This document shows positions 1-12,626 of a stretch of DNA of 64,000 bases, piece after piece. The notes beneath the pieces were generated by a model. That model was not told where the DNA came from. It searched no databases and saw only the letters and a program-made list of their open reading frames with translations. The position numbers and the translations under genes were made by a program. The DNA is from Aplidium turbinatum (taxonomy: Eukaryota; Chordata; Ascidiacea; Aplousobranchia; Polyclinidae). The stretch's first letter is position 1, and every line of letters starts with the position of its first letter. The stretch spans positions 33,754,498-33,818,497 of the forward strand of contig OU964921.1 in assembly GCA_918807975.1 (NCBI GenBank), written 5' to 3'.

Positions 1-141
1 ATTACGTCATGTATTTTCAATACAAATATGAAGTTTAAAATTTATTCTTTTGTTCATAGTCGTAATCTACCTTCAAAGCGGTACTACAAAGAACAATTTT
101 CGATAAGGGGGGCATCAAGAATAAGTCGACATGACTTTTAA

Positions 142-795
142 CCCTTAGAAGGTTGGGCTCCTGAGTCTTGCTCAGTTTAGGGGGGGGGGCTGTCAATTCT
201 TCTTATGCTTTAGGAGTCATATCTCTGTCATTTTGGCACGGTTTCAAAATTTGGGATTCACTTTGTAAAATTATTCACGCTGAGCATAGCCTATCCGAAA
301 ATTAAAACTATGTGAATTTTAGAACTGCTCATATACGTTGAAATGTTTGATGTCATTTTTGAGTGTAATTTGTAGCGTGAGTTTATACATTATTTTTTGG
401 TAGAGTAATGAAGAACGTGCATAGTAATGTTGGGATTAAATTTTTTTACGTTATTTTACATACAGCCAATGCCCTTCACGCTGTAAAACAGTTAGGATTA
501 ACGAGACATGGGCCAAGTTAATTACTTTCATCCAGCTGGTGGGAAAATGTTTCACAATAGAATATGAAATATTTCAGAGGATGTGCTGAGAAATGCTTTA
601 TATCTTTCAATTTATAACCTTATTCGCTCAAAATTTCAGCTCAATAGAGGTGAATAAAAGTTAGGAAAAGTCAAAAAATCTCGTTATCGCAGCCTCAGTG
701 GTTTTAAAGATACAACTGTTGATACAAAAAAGTTGAATTGACAGCCCCCCCTCCCAACCTTCAAAGGGTTTGCATTGAGTCAACAGATCTATGCC
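142..795. mobile_element. TTAA-flanked DNA transposon (piggyBac/Kolobok type), non-autonomous
   Basis: The 654-bp insert is flanked by TTAA at 138-141 and 796-799. The second repeat unit has one TTAA at the matching place (1237-1240) and no insert, so it shows the empty site. Near the ends are inverted blocks, CCCTTAGAAGGTTGGG plus a G-run and CTGTCAATTC on the left (142-199) and the complement at 735-769. The outermost bases on the right do not mirror the left, so the superfamily is unsure. No transposase is seen. Confidence 0.65.
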
Positions 796-1013
796 TTAAG
801 GTTTACGTCAGCTCCGGAGATCAGTAAAATATAAGGTTGTCATCTTCAGTGCAACAAGACCATTGATTGATTGGTTTAGTGAGGATTCGTTGTCCCATTG
901 CTTTCATTTTGAGTGATCATACTGATTTTCAATTTATTCCTACAAGACGTTACGTAATGAAAAAATATATAACTAAGGTTGGAAGACATTACGTCATGTC
1001 TTTTCTATTCAAA

Positions 1014-1130
1014 ATTTTTTTTTTTATTTATTTATTTGCATCAGACTCAAGATGGTCCATATTACACAATCACACATAGCCTAGAAAGTAGAAACAAAGT
1101 AGATACTCAACTCCGAAGAGCTGAGTCGTA
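1014..1130 (-). repeat. SINE-like tail fragment (family B)
   Basis: A T-run followed by ATTTATTTATTTGCATCAGA is the complement of a 3' tail reading TGATGCAAATAAATAAAT. Relatives lie at 20955-21062 (-) and 39775-39870 (+). It interrupts repeat unit B. Confidence 0.45.
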
Positions 1131-1415
1131 AGTTTAAAATTTATTCTTTTGTTCATAGTCGTAATCCTCCTTCAAAGCGGTAATACAAAGAACAATTTTC
1201 GATGAGGGGGGCATCAAGAATATGTCGACAAGACTTTTAAGGTTTACGTCAGCTCCGGAGATCAGTAAAATATAAGGTTCTCATTATCGTGATTGTAAGC
1301 CGCGGGAAATTTTTTCTCTAAAAAAAACAGATTCCCGGAAGCTAAACATTTTTTCCAGCCCTGGTAGAAAACAAAAGAAATTAAATAATATACCACTGTC
1401 TTGCATGTCTTGCAC

Positions 1416-2271
1416 CAGTGGCGTAGCCAAGGGAGGGGGATCGGGGGTTTCAACCTTTCAAATTGAATTTACGGATGTTAATACATTGTTTACAAGAAAA
1501 GTTTTAGCCTATGATGAAATTTCACTTCAAACTGTGCAAGGATGCAAGCCATCTGCAACTGCTGAGATCGCTTGTTCGATCTAGATTAACATCTAAACAG
1601 CTATTCGTTATACAAAACTTGAATATATCAGAAATAGCCTAAAGTAACTTCATTGTCTCAAAGCTTTTTGTTTGACACTCATTAAGATGTATGACCTCTA
1701 TGACGTTACATTTTCTAAACTTTGGGTTGACTTCAGAGCATAAAAGTTAGTGACTTACCGGAATAAGATCGTTTTTTGAATCAACCAAGAAGAAAATTGA
1801 TAAATAATAAAACTGTAATAATCTCGCAAAAAAAGCAATCAACCTATGTCTCTAAAACAAAGTTTGCCTAACTTTAAACAAAACTGCATTAAAAGAGCGA
1901 GTTTTGCCAATACAAAACATTCAAACATCTCAGTCAGGAATTAGCAACAAGAAAACATAGAGACTTAGCATTATTTCCGAAAAATGCCGAAGAAAACATG
2001 ATCTTATCCTTTTGCTATGCCACCGGACAGCACCATTTTACAGAAATATTTATACCCACAATTTTGTTGAAAATGCTCTCAGAATGCACCAAACTGAAAG
2101 AAATTTTTCAAAATTTTCTGGGGGAGGCCCCCCAAACCCCCCCGCCGCTAAACGCCATCGGGCTTCGCCTGACGGCTGTCAACACCCCCCTTTCAAAATT
2201 TTTGACTATGCTACTGTCTTGCACTGTCAATATTTTGCCCCTCCAATGTTGAAGGTCTGGCGGCGCCACTG
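1416..2271. mobile_element. CAGTGGCG-ended element, hAT-like, possibly composite
   Basis: It starts CAGTGGCGTAGCCAAGGG and ends GGCGGCGCCACTG, which are inverted termini like those of the element at 16633-17514. The two elements also share an internal block with TCAAAATTTTCTGGGGGAGG (about 2107 and 17393). No matching 8-bp target duplication was found, so it may be a composite of two insertions. Confidence 0.45.
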
Positions 2272-2516
2272 ACTGTAGTGATATCATGATATGTCGTGAA
2301 CATTCAGGTCTACTTCTTTCATCATTGCTCATTATTTTTCGAAGATTTTATTTAAAACTTGGTAAGCAACTTAATCAGTCTCTTGGACATAAAACAAATC
2401 TATTAAATAAAAAAAAATGCTACTAAACTTTTGAAATAGACAAAAGTATATCGTGTCTTGGCTACCTGGAGATCGCTTTAGGCAACCATAGTCGTACCAA
2501 AGAAACTTTAGCCTAG

Positions 2517-5500
2517 TCAAATAGGAACTTTATTTGTTCGCAAATGTCTACATTGATTCTTATGATGATGAGTGGATTCAACAGTAAACAACTGTGAAAC
2601 ACATCATTTGAAGTCGCAAAATGATGACTTTCGTTACCTTCCTTTTATATCTACAGATTTCGCGGCAAATAAGAAATGGCCCTTGGTAAAGCACAACCAC
2701 ATTTTGGGGTTTACACAAAGCCTGTCCAGCTATACGTGACCTAGCTATAATTTTAGCAAAGGTTGCAGTTATCTCAAGAAAACAAACTTACCCTTAATGG
2801 AGTCTAACTTTTCTCTTCCTGGGAACTTACTTCGAAGAAAGTCAACGTACCATTTGTATATACTTGCTTTCTTTTGGGGGTTATTAGAACTGGAAAAATC
2901 CGGCTCAAGAAGGTGTAAAATCACATGCATGCCCTCCATATCTTCTTCTTCGTAATATTTACGAAAAGAAGGCCACAAGGAAACATCATTTCGTGGAAGT
3001 CTTGGATTTGGAAATTTCTTTTTAGAGTGATTGTCTTGATTTATATTAGCAAGCTTTTCCAGTTCTTCAGCAAGTACATCTCGATTGCTGCTTGGCAAAC
3101 TCCAATCAGCAACAGCTTCTATTTGTTCAGCCTGAAAAAAACATCATCACATGTATAAAATATATATTTATGTGAGCCAAATTTCATATTTATGACGGTG
3201 TACCATAGAGCCAATCAGCCTGGTGTTAATTTCATACTTTTTCAATAATTAATTTATATTTCATAAAAAAAAAATAAAAATATTAAAAATTATTATCAAC
3301 AACTAAAAATTTATAATATTTTAAAACCTTTTAAACGCATTTGGAAAGTCACGACTTTTAGATGCATAAAAACCCGCAGCTGTTGCATCAAAGGAACACT
3401 ACTTCCGCAAGGAAGCTAACTCTTCACTGTGCTGGTAACAGTCAGGCTTTTTTGATACGTAAATGCGTTGCTGATTTAGCCTATGGTACCGTATGTTTAG
3501 AGGCTGTTATGGCTTTATGCTGTTACTAAAAAAGCAAAAGTGCAAAACATGAACTAAGAATAATACGCATTAGATTATCATTAACTGCACAATAATAATC
3601 ACTTAACTTTGCATTCATTTTGAGAATATGCAACAACAGTAATAGGCTGTTTGCTTACAAAACAATGCAATGCACCATGATGGCGAAGTAGAACACGCAA
3701 TACAACAGCATATGGTAGAAAGAAAAATGTGGGTATCACCCAATCAGCTTCAATTCATATGCTGTCAAGACACAACCAAGTTCCCCAAGGTGGCGGCAAA
3801 CCAACAAATATGAAAGTGTCCAACAGACGCTTTCACTTACCGCTACGCAGTTGATCAAACCAGGTCTACTCTACAATGCCAGTGTGTATAGCACTGAGTT
3901 TCAACCATTTTCTTGTTGCTGGCTATATTTAGTCTTTTTTTTTCTTATTGTCAGAAATAGTTTGTCATTACTTTAAAGTAGTGCCAGTAGACTATCTGGT
4001 CGTTGTTGATATAGCAAGGAAGCCAATCTTTACTTGGTGAATTGAGCAGCTCAATCTCCTTCAGCTGTTTCTTTTTTTTTTAGCTGTTTCATTACATGTG
4101 TTGCCAAAACAAAGCACCGTGCTTTCAACTAGTGTCCAACCAAACTGCCTTCATGTCTTAGACCAGAGGTGACGAACCTGCGGCCCTTCAAAGAATTTTG
4201 TGCGGCCCGCAAAACAATTTGACAATCGCTCATGCATAAAAGACAAAAGACATCTCAAAGCTGTTTTATGCCTTCACTGGTACACCTTTCCTTTGCTATT
4301 TTCTTTTTCTAATATTTTCTCTATTTCTAAGTCGTTACAGGTCGAGGCTGACAGATGAAAATCTTAGTAAGCCTATGCAGTTGAGTTGCCACATCGTCTG
4401 TCTGACCTAATATTGAACGCTATGTCAAGCAAAAAACTTTTCAAAAAATCGCACTAACCAAAAAAATTCAATGCTTCAATGTTATTTTTTTACTATTTTA
4501 TGCTTCAATGCTGCATTAGATAGCTTCAGCTGTATGATTCGGATGGGCTTTTGTTTGTTGTTTGAAAAAGAAATTTCATTAACTGATTTGTTGTTTCGGA
4601 GCATAATGGTCGAAACATTTAGTCAACTTGAGCAAAAAGGATAGAGCCAAAAAAAGAAGAAATCATACCCATATGAAAGCAAACGCTTCGAAAATCAAAC
4701 TGTCTTCATTATCAGTGCAAGTAGGCCTACTGTTGCTCCATCCTTTTTGCTCAAGTTGGTTTGTTTTTATTTTTTACTGCTGTATGTTTCGATTCTGTGT
4801 AAGATAATTTCAACTGTGTGGATTTTATTACTTTCATCTGCTGTTTGTTACTTTTCATGAATAATATCTTGAGTCGCTTCTAAAAGGTTTCATAGTAGGT
4901 AAAAGGTAAAGGTGAGTGCCATATTTGAATTCAAGCATCGGGGGATGAGAAGATAAGGTTCTCATTATTCTAAGCCTTCGGCACTAACGAGAGTAGGGTG
5001 GCCAGTTTCTTTTTCTCGGCCGCCTTTACTTCAGCAACTACGCCCACCCAATTTATTACACCCAGAGGTGAGCGGTGTTTGTCAACTACCAGCATAAGCC
5101 GGGATCGAACCAGGATTGCATAATTTCATAGTAGGTTACGATTAAAAAGTTGTGTGGCCCGATAACTCATGTGTAATTGACAAAGTGGCCCGCGACCGCA
5201 AAAAGGTTCGTCACCCCTGTCTTAGACAGACACTCTTGGTACTCAAACCAGCAGTCGCCATTAAAGACTGGTGATTAAGATATAGGCCTAAGACAAAAGC
5301 AAGCAATGTTCTAATGAAAAATATACAACCTGCCATTTACAACATCATAAACCATTACGTTGTTCACTGGCCAAAAACATAGAACTATATAAAAGTGCTT
5401 ACCAAATACATAGATTTCTCTGGACCATCATCGAACTCCGATACGATATCGAATTCGTCAATTGCTTGGGTTTTTATGATTAAAAAAATCAATAGTAAAT

Positions 5501-5531
5501 AAAGTCCTTGCTTAAATGATGGAATCCACAT
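2517..5531 (-). CDS. Predicted secreted protein, four exons, family not recognised
   Basis: Exons in coding order are complement(5403..5531), (2792..3131), (2638..2681) and (2517..2591); the phases agree and give about 195 residues. Exon 1 starts MWIPSFKQG and continues with a hydrophobic stretch (YLLLIFLII, residues 11-19) ending near TQA, a signal peptide, followed by an acidic segment. Exon 2 (113 codons) is hydrophilic and contains NPRLPRNDVSLWPSF, YYEEEDMEG and ASIYKWYVDFLRSKFPGREK; it is bounded by TTTTTTCAG and GTAAGT and is the best-supported part. Exons 3 and 4 are weak guesses: the acceptor of exon 3 is poor and the intron between them is only 46 bp. Intron 1 (2.3 kb) holds a hAT element with a SINE inside it. 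The signal peptide and long open exon suggest a secreted factor; I do not recognise the family. Confidence 0.5.
4164..5219. mobile_element. hAT element, non-autonomous
   Basis: The termini are CAGAGGTGACGAACCTGCGG and, inverted, CAGGGGTGACGAACCTTTTT. The 8-bp target duplication TCTTAGAC stands at 4156-4163 and 5220-5227. About 1.06 kb, of which about 235 bp is a later SINE insertion. No transposase is seen. It lies in intron 1 of the secreted-protein gene. Confidence 0.88.
4901..5123 (-). mobile_element. tRNA-derived SINE (family C), 5'-truncated, inside hAT
   Basis: It matches the fuller copy at 21234-21500 through GGGGGATGAGAA, CCTTCGGCACTAACGA, GTAGGGTGGCCAG and AAGCCGGGATCGAACCAGG (complement of a Pol III B box). 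The A-box end is missing. The 13-bp target duplication TTTCATAGTAGGT flanks it at 4888-4900 and 5124-5136. Confidence 0.8.
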
Positions 5532-5539
5532 TTTATTCC

Positions 5540-7530
5540 TTTGATGAAAATAACATTTGATCCTACAACTGCAGATCGAAAGATTTTGAAAAAGTTACAT
5601 CGACTCTTCAAATCTCATTACAAGAACTTTAAAATGTATTCGCTTGTTTCTTTACTTTTTATATTCAGTCGCTAAATCGATTTTTGTGTATCGACGACAA
5701 CTTGACCAATTTCTCAAACAAAAGAGTTGAAAAACATCTATTCTACGTCAATTACATTTTGGTTAATTTTAACAACAGCCCTATGTGCATAAGAGGGTGT
5801 TGCTAGGCCTACTTAAAATAGAATTTTGAAATGCCCCATAATATCTTTGTAGCACCTTAAATTGACTATGCTCTAGCTAGTTTAAACACTTTAGTGTGTG
5901 TAATCTTAAAGGATGTTACAAGCAACTCATAATACTATTGGAGTGCCATTGCAAACAATAGTCAAGGAGGATGCCTCAAATCTTGATATAGCCTACTATT
6001 ACAAGCAATTTCAACTTATTGGAGCCGCAGCCGGCCTATAATATATTTTTATTATTGATCGCACATAAAGCTGAGATATCTTTTTTATTCGACATCTGTT
6101 TAAATAAATGTGCCGCAAAGTTTTTCTTTAACTGTAGATCCTGTTTTCTAACAGTTGATTTATCCTATTATGTTCAAAACACTTTTTCTCAAAACGAAAG
6201 TCGTACAACAAATTTTTCTTTGAAGCAAAGCATTTTTTTTTAAATTTTGTTTGAACGTCCCTGTCAGGTCTTATTGTCATCCCTGGTCATCCCTTATTGA
6301 ACACACGAGACATTATAGAAAAAATATATATATAAAGCTACTGCAAACGTTAGTAGGCTATCCAACTCTAAAACAAGGATATGTCTAAAACTCTAACAAA
6401 TAGAGAAAACAATGTTTTTGATGAATTCCATTTTCCAAAATAAAAACAATTTTGAAGGAGATCTTAAAAACATGGATGATGTTGGCCTCGCTTGCCCAGT
6501 AGGATGATTGAGTTATATAATACGTAGCCGGCTTGTTTCAACTATCATCAGCATACAGCTGGAGCCAAATATTTTTGATCAATGTTATTTTTCACTTATT
6601 TCGTAGAAATGAAAAAGTTGTACAGTAGGTCTACTTTATCTAAAATTAAAAAAGAAATGCGTTGTTTTCCAATACCGACTCAAGTTACATTTTTACATTT
6701 TTATTTCAAGTGATGGGAAGTCAACCTTACTTTCGCCTTGTGTGAAGCAGAAGTTAGATTTCTAGGGAACGTAGCTCATTTTTTATTATATATTTGTTTG
6801 TTTACAATATACAGTTTAATTCTGAGAAACAGAGGATTTTCTAAGTTACAACTTTTTTTACAGTTTTGGGCAACTTTTTTATATTAAAAGCAATATAGTA
6901 AGTAGGTTGTTTCCAAACATTTCATAATGCAATCTTCTCAATTTGTCACTTAAAATTAATATCTGTTAATAAGACCCACTTTACTACGACCGCCCAACAC
7001 ACCTTTAGGTTTATTACTATTGTAAATTTCAGTCTATTAATGAATTCTTCAAATTGATTGGTATTCTGTAAAAAAAGTACTCGACGATAGATTGCTATTT
7101 GATGTGAGTAAATAATGAGTAATAACAGCCTTATGGTGCGAACTCAGTTTGCGCTGTGTTGTTGTTATAACCACTCGCACATTCAAGTAAACAAAACTCA
7201 GCAATTGTAAGCCTACGGATGCTCTATGTAGCAAGCTTGCTTAGCCTACATATCGCACTTTCAGACTTCACTTATTAGTGGGGTTGCAGCTAATTAGTGA
7301 TCTTGTTGCCATGTAGATTGTAGAAGCGCTTAACTTTCCTAAAAACTGTAAATTGATTATGCGGTAAATTCTTTCTTTGATCTTAGAAAACAGAGCTGCT
7401 CTTTTCACTAAAGTTTACAAACTTTTAATAAATGCTCAAAAGTCAATTTACCCAGCAACTGACGTTCTGAAGTCACAGCCTACCATCTGCCGAAAACTTT
7501 AAAAGACTTCGAGCGCGCCGCGAGCGTACA
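5540..7530. other. Intergenic, nothing recognised
   Basis: AT-rich sequence with only short, non-conserved open frames on both strands. It should contain the promoter of the minus-strand secreted gene just above 5531. A GC-richer patch at 7510-7530 precedes the candidate exon at 7539. Confidence 0.5.
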
Positions 7531-7538
7531 GGAAAAGG

Positions 7539-7635
7539 ATGTTACCGAAGCAAAGAATTATGATGAAGTCATTATTCGAGTCCCTTATCCTTCCTTCACT
7601 GCAAAGTCTATTGAATGTGAAGGTTTTCCTCGAAG
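7539..7635 (+). CDS. Candidate first coding exon, unknown
   Basis: ATG at 7539 opens a frame (MLPKQRIMMKSLFESLIL, then a moderately hydrophobic stretch) that runs without a stop to a good donor, GAAG|GTAAGA, at 7635/7636. CpG-rich sequence (GAGCGCGCCGCGAGCG) lies just upstream. The residues could form a weak signal peptide or an organelle-targeting segment. No following exon was identified, so this is only a suggestion. Confidence 0.15.
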
Positions 7636-8289
7636 GTAAGACAGGACGGTAGCCTATTGCGTTTCTTGTCGGTTAAGCCTCGTTTTCAAATATACGTTAA
7701 AGGTACGGTACTGTAGCGTGCGTGCACTGTGCTGTAAACTACAAGAGGAGGCGTTTTTTGTAGCAAATATTTTGAACCTAGAACTTAGCCTTGATGAATG
7801 CCACTATTTTTAAGTATTTGTTTCCTGTTTAACTGAAATAAGCGTAACATAAAAATTTCTGCTATTCGCTTTTAGCCTAATTATAATCTTTCATTTTTGC
7901 CTCAAAATAATACTCACGACACAAAATTCTGTATCATAGTAGGTTGCATCATCATGACATAGTATAATGCCCTTCCGTGCCATTGTTCTTTGTATACTGG
8001 ACACTTGTATCATTACGCGATAATGAGCTGATAGATGAGCTTAATCGCTATATCTTATCTTAAAACTTAAAAAAATGGCCTTTCAGCAATAAAAGTGCCC
8101 GTTTTTCATAATCCTACCCCCCCAGTCAAAAATTTTTCCGGCGCCCCTGGCCGCATTAGAGCAGGAGTCTCAATTTTCAGCTGCAGTCGGAGTGTGGCCG
8201 GAGTCTGAAATTCTTGACAAAAACAAGAGCCAGCATTTCTTTCTAGAGCAGTGTACTTGTTCAATGTTCATACATGAGAGAAATCACAG

Positions 8290-8450
8290 TCTATAATGGA
8301 AGGTGAGCCACTCTGCATTCGACGGCGTGCCTTTAATTAGGTGTCTTGCCAAAGACATAGTCACATGCTTTTGAGAGGTGTTGAACCGGCGACCCTTCGA
8401 ACGTCAAACCAGGTTTCTCATCACTCAGCTATGCGCTCAGTATTCCGCGC
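8290..8450 (-). mobile_element. tRNA-derived SINE, second type
   Basis: Read on the minus strand it holds an A-box-like TAGCTGAGTGATGAG, then a B-box-like GGTTCAACACC, then TTTGGCAAGACACCTAATT, a block typical of several invertebrate SINE bodies. Just upstream, 8110-8160 (CCCCCCAGTC to GGCGCCCCTGG) looks like a worn transposon end. Confidence 0.45.
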
Positions 8451-8459
8451 GGAATACTT

Positions 8460-11400
8460 GCAAGTAAAAAAATGTTTTAATAAACTTCTAAATGGATTCC
8501 ACTGTAAGTTTATGCACAGGTTTATTAGTAAATATTTTAAATTAAGTAGTCAGCCATCCTCACTATGATAAAGATGCTTATCTTTGACTCCATTGAGAGT
8601 CACAGGCTATAGTCATAGATGACAATTATGTTTAGATTTCGTTAAGATCAAAAAGATCGCGTGCTGCGCGTTTGCATTTGCAGTCGGCTTACAGTTCTTT
8701 CGAATGTAGGAAATATCACCCGGAAATCCCCCTTACTAAGTGTCCCGCTGTAAAAATCGAAACTGTTTAGTTGGGATATTTTTTCGTGAAACGTTTACTA
8801 AACTAAATTTTTTTTGGAGGACACTTATGAGGATGCATTTTTTCTGGGAGTAAATTTCTTGGTGGATTTTTCTCGGAGATATTTAGGCTACTTGCAATTG
8901 AAGGAAAGGTTGACCGACTACAGATGTTAAAATTATGCACAAAGCAAACTTGTAGAGTATAATCAAGCTCCAGAGTTTAATCCAGAAAAACATCGCTAGC
9001 TCATGCTTTTCACTAAGCACATTCATCATGATCTTGTGCCGTCTCCGAGCCGAAAGCGCCGAAGTTTGACTGTCATTTGCTTCCACACATCACGTTCTTC
9101 CGCTTATCTTATAAGAAAACCTTATAAAAAATGCATCTTATAAAAAAAAATTCAAAAAGAACTTTTTAATAAACATTTAAACTCACACAGCATCAAGCGA
9201 TGCCACACAGTTGTTTATTGCCTCATTTTGAAGAGAGATTTTACAGAAATACTTCGAGTCTTCGACCAACGTAACTCTTCAAAACTTGGCTTGTTTTTCG
9301 CTGCTGTGCTAACCGATGACGCTACCACCTGCCTTAATTATAAATTGATGAGTCATCAGGTACAACATTTCAATGATGTAACTCAACTTAGCAGCCTCAG
9401 CTGCACGTACAGTTCACAAACCACAGTGTGTTCTTAGCTAATGTAAAACTTAAAGTGGTTTTCGTGTTAACCAAATGGAAAGGTAAACACTAAAACACAA
9501 GGTCATCTCGGCTTTCGAAGGTATGTAGACTTTCAGACAGCACGCTTCACATGACTACAACCACATTAATTTCTTACATTAGATATTTCATCAACTTCAC
9601 TTGAAGCAAACTCAAACTACAGATGAATAATTAAAGTAAAGTTCAGAAAAATAACATTAATAGTTAGCGCCCTACTCAGCTCCAGCTCGTGCTCGAGCAT
9701 TGTCCAGCATTTTGAGTCTCCAAGCGTAAAAAAGGCGTCCATATAAGCTTTGCAAGCAATCAAAATATAAATCACTTTGAAATTAACATTAGTGAAATTT
9801 ATGCTTTATCTGTGACGTTGGTTAATTGTCAGTAATGTAGGCTACTCTACAGTAAAAACAATTCAAACGCGTGATTTTTGCAACTGACGAACAGAATTTA
9901 TTTCGGAGAAAAAGTATTGGTTTGCTTGTCCTAGCTTATCATAGTTACTAAGAAGCGAAAGTACGACATGGCTTACCTCATCGAAACCGCAAACGGGGAC
10001 TCATTTGATTTGTGAAGCGAAAAGATGCCGCGCTTGTCAGTCGCAGAAAGTCATCATTGAATTCCAGACAGAGACAGACAATTGCGACATAGCAACTTGG
10101 TGACTGGATGAGCTGTGTTGGAGCCAGGTTATACTTTTGTATGCAAACCAGACATTTGAGCTCAGCAATTTATCTGTGTGCAATGCAGCTATGACAGATG
10201 GGTGGCATGTGAAGTTTTTGTATTTAATGAACACGGAAAACGAAGGTGTAGTATCCAGCAGGACGGATATCATTGAGCACTGGCACAGTGGCTAGGCAAT
10301 GAAACAAATAATTATGGACATACTTTTCTTGGTTTTTCTTTAAACGTAAATAACGGTATTGATTGTGACTGATTAGCGTTGATTGATTAGCAGTGGTTGT
10401 TGCTATTTACTATTTGTTGAAATAAAGGAATAAGTCTTTGCATTTTCAATAATTTGTAGTTAAAAGCACAAAATGGATAAACAGAACATGCAAACAAAGA
10501 ACATAAGATTACGGTAACTAAAGATTGGCAAAGCACATTGGCTACTGTAGTCTACATAAGATTGGCTAACAATATTGTCACTAATTAATCAGCCGTACAC
10601 AAAAAAGAATTTTAATGATTTTATTTTTATTGTATTTAGTTTGTGACCACCTAACTGACCACTCTTTCGGCATAACATTAAAGAATCTTTGATGAAATGC
10701 TTTCAAACAAAGTTAATCAACTTTTAGAATTTTTTAATTCTCATGATGCTTTTCGTGAGTAATCAGTAATTACGCGCGTGGCATAGACTTTGCAGTGCTC
10801 TTGTTGACCTGATTGAAATCGTACCCGAATCTTTGTGACCTTTGCGTAAGGTTCGTGGCCTTTGCGTTCTTTTCATTCACGTCAGTGCCGTACTCCGCAG
10901 ATGAGTTATTGACGCAGCCTTCTAAAAAGGAGCTTTATATTGGTAGCTAAACTACGAAAAAAGCCCAAACATTTGAAATACAACTAGAACAGCAAACAAG
11001 CTAGCAGCAATTCGTTTACATTTGGAATACAAGTCCAACGTGAAATTTAGTCGATGAGTAATTAAGAAAAATAAACTTATTACGAGCTAATCTACTTCAG
11101 ATAGTGTAAAAATAAGATTATCTGATCTGCAGTGAAGCAAACCAACACATCATTAAAAAAGCAAACGTTAAGTAAAAAAATGGATAGATATAGACATTGA
11201 ACAAGCACCAGGATAGTAAACTCGGTCGAAATGCATTCCGGTTAAGTTCACAGAGCAGGCCAATTTGAAAATTCTAGTTTTGAATTTGCAATTTTGCAGG
11301 TGTCAGATCGAATTTTTTATCAATCTTAACTTTGTGTTCAAACAATGAAATCCGAAAACAAAAAAAGTTTTTTAATGGTCAGATTTTCCCTTTGTTTCCT

Positions 11401-12600
11401 TATTTCTTATAGCGTTTCTGCTGTAGCCTAATGTTTCTCACACAATTTTGTTCTCTTTCCAAAACTGGTAGGCTTTCAGGAAAGTCGAAATCGATTTGTT
11501 CTGAGTTTAAGGTCAACAATTTAAAAAACATTGAGTTTTTTCTTTATCTATGTACGAACAATAAACTTTTGCTCAACTTTTTTTGTCATACCAAAAGTTA
11601 CCGACCTGTTCTAGATACCAAACAAAAGCATCCAAATTAAATTAACTAGTTGCGAAAACTTGCTTTAAAAAAAAGATAAAGAATTACATCATAAAAGTTA
11701 TATTTAGTGCAGTTGGAATTCCATTCCACCCACAGCAGATTTCTAGTCAATCTATATTGGCGACAGAAAGCTTGTTTCCGCCAAGTGGAAAAGATTACTT
11801 ACGCCCTTCTGGAGAAAATGTCAGGGTAGATGATTTAAAAATGATAATAAAAATTCTGCTGTCATATAAGCAGAAGACATGGACTTGAGCGAACAGAAAA
11901 CTTTTTTACTTTCAGAACAGCATTGCAATGAACTTAGCCAGGCCTACTAGGCTATCATAATGCTTTGCATAATACACTTGATCAGCCGACGTTGATTTGG
12001 TTGGCTCATGGCCATGGTTGGCTATAAAATGCTACAGGGCTTAAAATCAACATTTGAGGAAAGGTAAATCAACAATGTAGATTACAATATGAATATGACC
12101 ATGAAATTTAAGACTTGAAGTTTCAAAAAAAAAACATTCTTCAAACTTGATTGTTGATATCATTTCAAAGACTGCAGAAAGTTGCAAAACTTAAACGTTA
12201 CCTCAAATTCTCATACAATGACTAGAATCCGCAGAAACCTCTTTTTCAGATTATGATTAAGCTCTGGCCATTTGGCATATCAGCCAGTAGATAGTGCGTT
12301 TGAATATATTTTTAAAAAGTTTACTCCAGTTGCGTCGTAACATGAAAATTTAAATAAAAGCTGGTGATTACTTCAAGTGGATTTTAAAGCATGAGAAAAG
12401 TGGACTATTGCAATAATATAAATTCAGCATAACTTATATTGCAGGTAAACTACACGTAAACTTAACACTTTGTTGGCAAATTTCTTTCGTTGCATAAAAT
12501 TAGACTGGAATCCTTAAAAGGAATATTTAAGAAATTCTCTGCTAAGAAAAATACTCATCGGATAAGGAGAACTGGTCAGGCACAAGTGAAGAAATTGTGG
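8460..12600. other. Intergenic, nothing recognised
   Basis: Several kilobases of AT-rich sequence with only short non-conserved frames. I see no RNA gene, no clear element ends and no long repeat. The last 200 bases before 12627 should hold the promoter of the small secreted-peptide gene. Confidence 0.4.
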
Positions 12601-12626
12601 AAGTTGTTCGAGACAATATCGCGAAG

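Larger units (their letters stand above)
1..1285. repeat. Direct repeat, two units; first unit interrupted
   Basis: Two related units lie in direct orientation. Unit A covers 1-137 and resumes at 800-840; unit B covers about 987-1285. Both contain ATTACGTCATG, then a stretch starting AAGTTTAAAAT (31 and 1131), then GGTTTACGTCAGCTCCGGAG (801 and 1241). Unit A carries a 654-bp insertion at a TTAA, and unit B carries about 117 bp of a SINE-like tail at 1014-1130. No gene is supported here. Confidence 0.75.
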
